A model generated the notes under the pieces. That model did no database searches. It was given only the letters and a program-made list of their open reading frames with translations, and was not told the DNA's origin. A stretch of 64,000 bases of DNA from the NCBI GenBank assembly GCA_025506515.1, contig CM046456.1:15583794-15647793 (forward strand). The letters run 5' to 3'. This document shows positions 24,674 through 34,425 of this stretch, in pieces. Each line of letters starts with the position of its first letter. Position 1 is the first letter of the stretch. This DNA comes from Flaveria trinervia. Lineage: Eukaryota; Streptophyta; Magnoliopsida; Asterales; Asteraceae. Position numbers and translations under genes: made by a program.

Positions 24674-26759
24674 TCAAGCCCATTTGGCCAAAAGAGACAT
24701 GCAACCCAAACCAAAAAGAATCGAGATAAATGCTAAAGTTTGAAGCCTAGAGCTTCTTTGCACTTTTGATTTCATGAAATCATTAGCAAGGAGATCCACA
24801 AGGGCCATATATATAAGTATCCCCGCTGAAGCCGCGTTGAGGATCCCTTGTACGATAAGAGCGGTGTGGCTATTTTCGTCATACGTGTTAGCGATCCATA
24901 TCCCGATTGCGATCCCTATTGGGGTTGTAAGAGAAAAGAATATCAACATTGTTGTCACTGTCCCAACCTTGAATTTGGCCTGAAAATTTTACAACTTTAG
25001 AAATTAATATTTGCAGGGAAATTGATGGCAAATTAATGAAGAAAGAGTTGAAATTAGGTACCTCAGTGATGCAACTTCCAAGGCCCATGCCTTCAAACAT
25101 TTGGTGAAAACTCAAAGCAACAATAAGTGGTTTGATTGTTTTGGGATGGAAAGAAACACCCAATGATATTCCGATTATTACTGAATGTATTATAATCCCA
25201 ATCTCCAATACCTGCATTAATTTTTTTATAATTAAACTTTTTGATGATGAGTACATGACCCAAGAGTATTTATTTATTTAATGTACAAGTAACATTCATT
25301 GATACGGATACGCTTAAACTAGTGACGTATGATCTTTTAATACATTACATTGATACGGATAAAATCAGCAATTGACGTATATTACTAGCTATAAGGGTTT
25401 ATTCACAACGAAAAATTAAAGAGATATAGTTTTACATGCCTATTTTATAATCTAATTATAGTTAAAAGTTTTGTATTTGATCTATACAAGTCAACACCAA
25501 CATTTATTTCTATATGATATATTACTCTAATTAATTTCTGGTAAAAATATAGTTTTACAGTTAATTTACAACTCACCGAATAAATAATTCTTTTGTTTTC
25601 TTTCTAGTTTAATTACGAAAAAGTTACTTAATAGTTTCAATGTTTACGAATATCATATTCTTTAATTTTATAAAATAGTTTTCTATTACTTCTTTGTATA
25701 TATTAGTATTATATTTATTATTGTTTGAATAACTTTTTTGGTATTTGAAGATCATTTTTTGATGAAAAGTTCATTCTTCCTGACCAGAAGCCAAGACTAA
25801 TTCGGGTAACAAAAATATTCTTAAATGTATAAGATATTTCATAATATTCACAGTTGCCAAAACGTATTCTTTTTGAGAAAAGAAGATTTTGCCCGGATTG
25901 TGTAATTAACTATATTTGCCCAAGTCAAACAATGAGTTTTTAACAAAATACAAATACTAAAAAAATGATATATTTATTGCAATGTTGCTCAACAAAATGA
26001 GATATTTTTCGCAATGTTGATCAAAGATTAATTTCTATAGGTTTCTCCAATAGTTACATCACATTATCATCCATCTTTCAACCTGTAAACGGTCGTTTGA
26101 TTAAGATCAAAAGACAGTTTGCAGGTGTCGTGGGAATAAATTTCCGACAAAATGCATACCCTAAATCAACAAAACAATGCATTCGCATCGTACCTGCGAA
26201 ACGATCCGATGATGGAGAAGAACTTCCGATGAGCGAGTAATTGCATGACCATTAGAATGGACATGCATGTGATCACCCTCCTGTTTCTCCTCATCACCAC
26301 CATGCTCCATAGTCTTATTATTACACCGTAACCCATTAAACACACCAGTAACCACCGTCTCCACCATCATCACCGCCACCGCGGCCACCATCGCCACAAA
26401 GTTCCCCATCGGAAAGTCGCCCCACGCCTTTTCACCAGACACGGGTTCTCCAAGCTCTCATTTGCATCAGGAAACACATGCACAAAACCAGTGGCTAAAA
26501 TGACACCAGCAGCATAGAATTTAACCACCAAGAAGAGGGTGCTCTCGGGGCCGAATGATTCAAACATCTTACCGAACTGCGGTATGCATACGCCAATGCC
26601 ACCCGCGATAAGAATCGTGGCGATGGCGATTAGTTTGTACTTGAGGGCTTGTGTCTTGTTGTAGTTGTTTGTGTTTTCTGAATCATCACACGTGCACTCT
26701 GCAGAAATGTAGGTCGGGAGGAGGAGGAGAAGAAGAAGCAAAATGGTGTTGATATTCAT
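24674..26759 (-). CDS. ZIP-family zinc/iron transporter, 3 exons, exon 1 frameshifted
   Basis: Exons on the minus strand are 26759-26194, 25211-25062 and 24979-24674, with GT-AG introns of 982 and 82 bases and phase 0 at both junctions. The protein would be about 340 residues, normal for plant ZIPs, which import Zn2+ or Fe2+ across plasma or vacuolar membranes. Visible: a leucine-rich signal peptide (residues 1-20), membrane segments, a His-rich variable loop (GDHMHVHSNGHA), the ZIP signature with metal-binding histidine (IIIHSVIIGISLG), and VALSFHQMFEGMGLG in the next helix. Exon 1 is 566 bases, one short of a whole number of codons. The frame shifts just after NPCL near 26443, where one base appears lost, so the gene is a recent pseudogene or the sequence has an error. 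The start was chosen for its signal peptide and nearby TATA box. The only host gene recognised in the window. Confidence 0.93.
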
Positions 26760-26825
26760 TGTGGAAGATGAAGAGATGTGTGAAGAGATTTAGGGCTACG
26801 TGTGAGGTTGTTGAAGATGTGAGAG

Positions 26826-26833
26826 ATATATAT
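26826..26833 (-). promoter_or_regulatory. TATA box of ZIP gene
   Basis: On the minus strand ATATATAT in the context TTACATATATATCTC lies about 67 bases before the ATG. That leaves a 5' UTR of roughly 35-40 bases. Confidence 0.6.
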
Positions 26834-26872
26834 GTAAGGGGTGATGAGGAAGATGATGAAATAGTTGATGAT

Positions 26873-26882
26873 ATGTCGACAT
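26873..26882. promoter_or_regulatory. zinc deficiency response element (ATGTCGACAT)
   Basis: The perfect palindrome ATGTCGACAT matches the RTGTCGACAY element bound by group F bZIP factors (bZIP19/bZIP23 in Arabidopsis), which switch on ZIP genes in low zinc. It is 114-123 bases upstream of the start codon and about 40 bases above the TATA box. The site is seen directly. Regulation by zinc is inference from the family. Confidence 0.85.
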
Positions 26883-27804
26883 TATGAGTTCCGATATTTA
26901 AGTTAGTAAAATTTAATGTGTAAAACTAATTGCTATGTTTACTTTGTCTTATGAATTTAAATGTGAAATGAACTTTATATCTGTTTTTCTGTATGTAAAG
27001 GGTAATTTTAACGTATTTGTAGCCTGGCTTATAATTGATCGAAGTACGTGTTCAAAATGTTAACAGGATTTCAGTAAATATATGACATCTTTAGATCTAT
27101 TAATTACTTCAAGGTTATGATATTATTATAAGATACGAAGTTATTATTTTGTTTGTAAATTCATAACCTAAAAAGACGTATTACATCCATAATTACGAAG
27201 TGTAATCTTTATTAATTAGCGAAAGTTTAACATTATTATTTTATTACTAATGGAAATGTTTGCGCGTTGCGACAATACAGTTGTTGCGTAAATTTTTGGG
27301 AATTCAATTTAAGTTAGTACCAGATCGGTTGCGTAAATTAAAACACCAAAATATAACTACTGAAAAAATAGAATGAAAGAAAACAATTACATATAATACA
27401 AAAGTTTTTAATACAACTATATTATCCCAACAAGATTAGTGATTGTATGTTTGGCAAAATTACATCTCTATCCAAAGAGATGTATTATATAGTAGTATAG
27501 TTATAATTATTTAAATAAAATTATACTTAATTTAAATAGTATTTAGTTATACAAATATAATTAGTAATTATAAATTTAAATGTCAATTTACATTATTATC
27601 AATAAACTCAAGTTTAATAAACTGAATTAATTAACATAACATTATTAAATAATTTATTAGTAATGTGTATTAAATAATATAATAATTAAAAGAAGTTAAT
27701 TAAATGAGTGCAAAAGTGAAACTATTGTATAAAACACGTGTACATTATGTTTTAAATGTTATATATGTGTCATACAATTTAAATGAAATTACCATATTAT
27801 CTTA
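26883..27804. other. AT-rich upstream region, nothing recognised
   Basis: No other promoter element or coding segment stands out. A GTTTGCGCGTTGCGAC piece near 27258 resembles sequences near Helitron ends but lacks a proper terminus. Confidence 0.45.
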
Positions 27805-28253
27805 TCTATAGTATATAATAATAGAGTAACAAGGATGTCACATGACACTCTCATGTTACTCTATAAAAAATTTTCCAACTAGACTAATATATTATTATAG
27901 TCAAGTTTTTTATTTTAAGAAATTAAATGAAGAGTAATAATTCATTTTGTTTTGAATTTAGTTCTTTTATATTATCAACTTATTGTGTAATCAAATTGTT
28001 TTGAACTATACATATTTTTATAGCCAAATAAGATTTAATTAAAAAACTAAAAAATATTTATTGATATAAATTAATATATTAGTTTAGTGTGCTTTTAATA
28101 CTATTGGTTTTTAGTTTTATATGTGTCAATTGTATGTTATATTATTCAAAAAAATATTTAAATATTTATAACTTATAATGTATCATTGTTTTAGTTTTAG
28201 ATTATGTTGTTTTTATATTTTAAATCCGTGTATCACGAGTTTACTAAATCTAG
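27805..28253 (+). mobile_element. non-autonomous Helitron, 449 bp
   Basis: The 5' end TCTATAGTATATAATAATAG is preceded by A (27804). The 3' end has a hairpin CCGTG-TAT-CACGAG, then TTTACTAAATCTAG, followed by T (28254). TC start, terminal hairpin, CTAG end and A|T insertion are the hallmarks of plant Helitrons. It has no ORF. Confidence 0.78.
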
Positions 28254-28925
28254 TATAATACTAAAATAGTAACTTAGGGGGACAATTATCATATTTCTAG
28301 ACCCTCTAAGTTTGTTTTCACGTCTCTCTCTCCTTTTAAATAATTATTTGAATTAAAAATTAAATAATTTCAATTGTTTACAAGATTAAAAATATTTTTT
28401 AATAAATTAAGAAAAGATGTTTTTTTATTAATGTTATTTCTAAAAGACAGTTTTTTATAAACTAAGAGTTTTTATAAAACATCAAGCATTTTTAAAATAT
28501 GAAATATATTAAAGTGATGTTTTTAAAAAGTAAACTTTTTTAAAAAATAAAAATAATTAAAATAGAAGTTAAAATAAGAAACTTTTAAAAATGATATTTT
28601 TAATACGATTTGTTTGAAAAAATGTTTAATTTTTTTTGGAAAAGAAAATTTAAAAACTAAAGTTTAAAAATTAGCATTATTATTCATACCCCGGTCTTTT
28701 TGTTCTTGTCAAATTGTCTTTTGTTGTTTTTCCATCAAGTTTATCGCTTAATTATTTTCTTTTGCTGTTATTTCAAATCATTCTAGTCTCTATTTTTTCT
28801 TCCTCCTCCATCATTATATAATAACAAACAACGTTCTCTAAACTTAGAGGATGTTTGACTTCCTCAGTGTGATTTAGTGCTAAACTAGTAATAGATGTGA
28901 TCGCTAATAGAGTCTAAACTACTAA
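28254..28925. other. AT-rich spacer
   Basis: It contains long poly-A/T runs and no gene. It ends with TAA (28923-28925), the left target-site copy of the Harbinger element. Confidence 0.5.
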
Positions 28926-28947
28926 GGCCATGTTTGAATGCACTGAC
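28926..28947 (+). repeat. left terminal inverted repeat of Harbinger element
   Basis: About 16 of the first 22 bases match the reverse complement of the right end at 44853-44874, and the outer GG and the TGTTTGA core are identical. Confidence 0.85.
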
Positions 28948-29572
28948 CCACCCCCTGACTGCTGACTGGCTCGGTCAGCCAGTCAACGTGTTGATGTGCA
29001 CGGCGAGCTCTCTGACCCGGTCCAAGGCATTTGATCGAGACTTAAATATTTTGATCAGTGACCCAATTTTCTTTCCCCTATTGGTCTGTTGTCTTCCATA
29101 TCACCACCAATTTCACCTTCCCCTTCTTTGTAACCATCCCGTTGTCTTCATCAGTGACCAAGTCACCATCGTTGTTGTTTACCTGACTCCACCCGTCGCT
29201 GCTCAACGCCTTCACTATCACCATCTCCGCCGTCTTTGCTCACCTTCACCGCTATCGCTGCTCTTCACTGCTGCTCACCATCTCCGCCTTCTCAAGGTAA
29301 TCACTAATCACACATCTTTTGTTTCTACTTCGATTGATTTGCTCAAGTCAGTTTTTGATGCTGATTAAGCTTTGGATGATTGGATTTGGTTGATAACAAT
29401 ATGCTTATGTTCTAGTTCAGACTCGTTGAGGCCGATTGTTGTGTTTTGATGCGTTTGTTTGTTGATTTGGCTTGACGATTGTTGATGAGTTAATAGAGAT
29501 TGGTTTTCTTAGGTTGAAGTTGGTTGTTTTGATTTTGATTTTTGTGGTTGGTAAGAAAAGAACTTCCTTTAT

Positions 29573-30367
29573 GAATATAGATGTATATGTATATGGGTAT
29601 GTAGATGTGTATGTATATGGGTATGTAGATGTGTATGTATATGTGTATATTGTGTATGTAGATGTGTATGTAGATTTATGTGTATGTAGATGTGTATGTA
29701 TATGGGTATGTATATGTGTATGTATATGGGTATGTATATGGGTATGTAGATGTGTATGTATATGGGTATGTATATGTGTATGTATATAGGTATTATATGG
29801 GTATGTAGATGTGTATGTATATAGGTATGTATATGTGTATGTATATAGGTATGTATATGTGTATGTATATGGGTATGTATATGTGTATGTATGTGGGTAT
29901 GTATATGTGTATGTATATGGGTATGTAGATGTGTATGTATATGAGTATGTAGATGTGTATGTATATGGATATATTGTGTACGTAGATGTGTATGTAGATT
30001 TATATGTATGTAGATGTGTATGTATATGGGTATGTATACGTGTATGCATATGGGTATGCATATGGGTATGTAGATGTGTATGTATATGGGTATGTATATG
30101 TGTATGTATATGGGTATGTATATGTGTATGTATATGGGTATGTATATGTGTATGTATATCGCTAGGTATATGTGTATGTATATGGGTATGTAGATGTGTA
30201 TGTATATGGTATGTAGATGTGTATGTATATGGGTATGTATATGTGTATGTATATAGGTATGTATATGGGTATGTAGATGTGTATGTATATGGGTATGTAT
30301 ATATATATATATATATGTATATGGGTATGTAGTATGTGTATGTCGATGTGCATGTATATGTATATAT
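29573..30367. repeat. GTATGTATATGG/GTATGTAGATGT minisatellite (~795 bp)
   Basis: Twelve-base units of the two types alternate irregularly for almost 800 bases, upstream of ORF1 inside the Harbinger element. The units lack stop codons in several frames, so 170-305-residue frames of IHTHIHTH or VYVYGYV type are open on both strands. These are artefacts of the repeat, not genes. Confidence 0.95.
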
Positions 30368-30882
30368 TGCTTATGTGTATCTTGAAATAACAAATTAGTT
30401 ATTGATCTAGGAATGACAGAAAGAAAAGCTAGAGTTAATGGAAGTCGGATTGTGTCGACAAAACTTTTCTCGAAGCATGTATACATGAAATAACAAACAA
30501 CGGTCGTGAGAGAAGTAGCCTTAAAGCAAGCTCATGGAAAGTTGTTGTCGAAAAACTAAAAAATTATCATAATTTTATGGTTGATCATTAACAAATGAAA
30601 AATCGATATGACTACCTAAAGTCAAAGTATGGGGCTTGGGTCAAACTGAAAAGCAAAATAAGGAATATTTATGATCCTAATACCAACACTTTCAATATGA
30701 GTGATGAAGAATGGGAAGCGGAGGCAAAGATATTTTTTTAATATGAAATATTTTTTAATAAGATTATTTTTTGTTTAGTATCTTGATTATATCTATAAAA
30801 ATTTTCAAATAGTTAAACAAGTTTGTGGAAAAGTTGAGACATGCTCCCCTTCCTTACCCTGATCTTTGTACCAAACTGTTTG

Positions 30883-32813
30883 TGTAACACCCGGTTATTT
30901 ATTTATTTTGAAGCCGACAAAGGAAGGAAAAATAAATAAAGTCCAAAGTCAAGGAACCAAACTCGCAAACGGAAAGAACTTGGATGAGTGGGGGTATAAA
31001 AGGGGGAAGGCAGTCCATACCCTCCCCCACACTCACCATTTTCAGATTTGAGAGAAAGAAGGGAGAAAAGTGGTCTCAAGCTTGGTTCGGGTTGATTCAA
31101 GCTTGGAAATCGTCGTGTAGCGAGTCAAATCGAAGCTCTACTTCTCGGTGTTGCTTGTGTGAGTTCTACGATCCCTCTTTTAAACGTTTTTGGTCGATTT
31201 TAGCGCTGGAACACATCTGAAAACCCATTTTTGTATGTGTGTGTGTTTGACCTATTTGTATGTGTTTGCGTGTGATATGTTTGGAGTTTGTTTCCAGGCT
31301 TATGTGTGCTTGGATGGTGTTGTGGTATGCATACCTAAAGTTTAGGATGGTTGATTTAAGCTTAGAATGGGTTTCAATGAGCATGGAGGTCGAAAATGGT
31401 AGATTAGGTTCGAGGGTGAGCTGCATTCTACACAGCTAGGGTTATGCGACCGAATGACATGCCAGTCGTGCAACTCGGGCCATACGCATGCCAGTCATGC
31501 GATTGAAGGTCAATTGCAGGTGAGATGTACGAGTGAGGCCCATACGCCTGCCAGTCGTGCGATTGAGAGTCGATCGCATGGGGAGTCACGCGACCGAGGT
31601 TCCATCCGCATTAGCTCCATTCGCATAGGACTCATCCGCATTGAGTCCATCCACATGAGGTCCATTCGCACGATTGGGTGTTCATTCGCATGGGTGTTCA
31701 TCCGCATTGGTTCAATCGCATAATGTTCAGTCGCCTGGAAAGCCATGCGACTGAAGGGTGTCCATACGCCCAAGTAGGGTTTGTGCACTCGGGGAAAGCA
31801 TAGTTTATGTTCTGACTTTCAGGGGAAAGTGCAGATGTAAGTTGTGACGTGGGAGGTTCCTGTAAGTTCATGTAAGATGAATTTTGAGGTCTTAGAGGTT
31901 ATGTTGGGCATGATGATGATGTTGCATGTTTATGCATGATGTATGTTATGTATGTATGATGTTGCCCTGTATGATGATGATTGTGTATGTTATGTTCCTT
32001 GTTAGGGTGTATGTTTATCTTTCTCGTGGCTTTGCGTTGAATGTTAATGAATGAAATGAAAGTATTATGTAACGTAAAGTGAAAGATAATGAAAGAGGAA
32101 CATGAAGGAAGAATGCATGTATTAATAAATGACAAAAGTAATGAAGTCTTGCAAGCAAATATATGGAAGGGACACACCATTAAAGGGTGTTAGCCCAATG
32201 GTGTGTGGGTTCGCTACCCCGGGAGGATGCACATTGGGGTCTTTCTTTGTGATCGACCATTTGTATAGAACCTCTACTGTTTACCCCTGGTACTTTGGCA
32301 CCATGTATAGCTGTCTATTTATAGAGTTTGGCCCAGTAGCCATATAGTTTGGGGTGTAGCATATGGTATTAGTACGAAAGATATGAAAAGTGAAAGAAAG
32401 AATGAAAAATGAAGATAATAATGATATCATCTATGTGTACGTATGATGTATGAACGTATGAATGTAAATGATGGTTTTAACAAAAGAAGTACGTTTTATT
32501 ATAAAACTAGAACTCACTCAACAACTCTGAATTTGATGTGTTTCCAGTTGGCAGGTAATGATTGCTGAGGATGGCACGAGGTGGCTACTTAACTCTTTTG
32601 GGATGTCATCCATTATTTAATGCTTTGTGATGTAATACAACAATGTATTTTGTAAATGATTAACGATGTATTATTTTGCAAAAGCTATTATATTGAAATG
32701 GAATGTTTTGTTTAAATGTTTCCGCTGCAACGTTTTTATGTAATACGATGAAAATATATGTTTTGCGTGCAATGATTTACCAACTGTAAGCGTCCTGGGA
32801 ACGGGGCCTTACA
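30883..32813 (+). repeat. 5' LTR of gypsy element 2 (1931 bp)
   Basis: It runs TGTAACACCCGG to GGGGCCTTACA. Landmarks are TATA at 30995, a GCGAC/CATCCGCAT array about 31440-31770, a truncated A/B-box-like piece near 32190-32222, and the AACTCACTCAACAACTCTGA block near 32511. Confidence 0.95.
30995..31001 (+). promoter_or_regulatory. LTR TATA box (TATAAAA)
   Basis: GGGGTATAAAAGGGGG lies about 112 bases into the 5' LTR, with the same site at 40812 in the 3' LTR. It probably sets the Pol II start of the element RNA. Gypsy element 1 lacks it. Confidence 0.7.
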
Positions 32814-32816
32814 AGT

Positions 32817-32828
32817 TGGTATCAGACC
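32817..32828 (+). other. primer-binding site of gypsy element 2
   Basis: TGGTATCAGACC begins three bases after the LTR end and matches the initiator Met-tRNA primer type with one late mismatch. Confidence 0.88.
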
Positions 32829-33166
32829 CAAAGTTTAAGTGAAATGGGTAAATTTTCAAAAATAAACCTAAACTTAAACTAAAAATGGGACAGAAAAGGG
32901 AAGGGATGCCAATCTGGGTAGTTGCGTGCCATCAGGTATTTTCGTAATGTTAACCGGTATTATGTGCGCATGGTATATGGTTTATGTGTTGTTTGTAGAT
33001 TTAAATACAAATGTAGTCAGGATAGGTAATGCTCGGGGTGTGAAGAGTAAAGTAAGTGGCTAATCACAACTGGCCATTGTAATTAGGGACTTACTATACT
33101 TGACATAAACTGAGCTGTTCCCTTGAATGATTTTGTTGGTGTTTGAATCTTTCAGTGTGCGTGTGA

Positions 33167-34425
33167 ATGGCCGGTGGTAGATCTTCGAAAGCCTCTCGTG
33201 GAAGTGGTCATGATGGGCTTCGTGCTGAGCCGCGACCCAAGAAGGGAAGACCCAGAGTTGAAAAGGTGGTTTCTGAAGAACCTGAGACCCCTCATCCGGA
33301 GGCTGGGGATAAGTGTGCCAACTTGAGGGCCTCGGTGAAAGAGGCGGTGGTTGAAGAAGTGAATCAGGTCATACTGACAATCTAACTGTCTATGGTGACC
33401 GAAGTGATTAAGGCAGTACGGGAAGGGGAAAGACAATAGAGGAACAGGTCCTCAGGAGGACAGGAACAACCAGAGCCTGTACCAGAAGAAGAAGAAGAGC
33501 CTGTACCAGAGGCGGCACGAGGCTATAACTATGGGGCGTTTATGAGATGCAAGCCCCTACCTTCGATGGTAACGGCTCTGCTGCTGCTGCTTACCGGTGG
33601 GTGAGGGAAATGGATGCTGTTCTTGATATCATTGGGTGCTGGGAGGACCAGAAGTGAAGTTTGCTACCCACTCGTTTGTGGACTCGGCTCTTTGTTGGTG
33701 GGACAACATTGTCCAAACCGAGGGTAACGGGCGATAAGAAGGATGAGGTGGGAGGAGTTGAAGAAGATGGTGATTGAGGAGTTATGCCCTCATAGGGAGA
33801 TGGATAAGATAGAGATAGAGTTCCTGCAGCTAGAGGCGGGAACCATGACACACCAGCAGTACATCACCAAATTCAATGAAATGGCACGGCTAGTGCCAGA
33901 TCAGGTGACGCCTCTGTCTCGAAAGATCAAGAGGTACATTCAGGGCTTGCCGGTGGATATTCGCAGGCATATGATCGCCGCCCGGCCAAGCACGTTTAGG
34001 TCGGCGGTCGATTTGGCTGGGAGATTATATGATGAACAGAAGGTGGTGGTGACGGAAGTGAGCAAGAAGGGTGGTGGCGACCTGAACTGGAACGGGTAAA
34101 GGTTTGGTCGGGGTGATGCCTCGACGGTAACAAAAAAGCACGGGTGGATGACCATCGTGTGACCACATCGAGTGCGGGGTCAAAGAGGTGTGGCAAGTGT
34201 GGAAGGGAGCATGCGGGAGAATGTAGGTTGGGATTGCATATGTGCTTCAAATGTGGGAAGACTGGGCACATAGCAAAGGATTGCCTTGCGGGTAGATGTT
34301 TCAACTGTGAGGAGAGTGGTCATATGAGTAAAGACAGTAAGAAGCCGAGGGCTGAGGGTTCCGGGGTAAAGAAGACGGGAAGTGAAGGACCGAGGGTGAG
34401 CGCTAGGGCATTCACTATGGCATAG
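33167..34425 (+). pseudogene. gypsy gag, element 2 (broken)
   Basis: It starts MAGGRSSKASRGSGHDG like the gag at 188. The N-terminal part runs to a stop at 33383. The capsid region resumes in other frames at about 33530-33740 and 33743-34099 (TMTHQQYITKFNEMARLVPD). Two CCHC knuckles, CFKCGKTGHIAKDC and CFNCEESGHMSKDS, lie at about 34231-34340. The last cysteine of the second is changed to serine. At least two stops and two frameshifts inactivate it. Confidence 0.9.

Noticed and set aside
28934..29368. 144-residue ORF at the left end of the Harbinger element
   Set aside because: It begins inside the terminal inverted repeat and is made of TIR and pyrimidine-rich leader sequence. It is not part of ORF1 or ORF2.
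29573..30367. CRISPR-like array or telomere repeat
   Set aside because: Plant nuclear context, no spacers, and the unit is not TTTAGGG.
30448..30460. GTGTCGACAA, a near match to the zinc response element
   Set aside because: The last base is not C or T and the site is inside the Harbinger ORF1 region, with no ZIP gene near it.
29569..30486. 305-residue minus-strand ORF of IHTHIHTH repeats, and plus-strand ORFs of VYVYGYV type
   Set aside because: They arise because the 12-bp repeat units have no stop codons. Open frames exist on both strands and no start context or conserved domain is seen.
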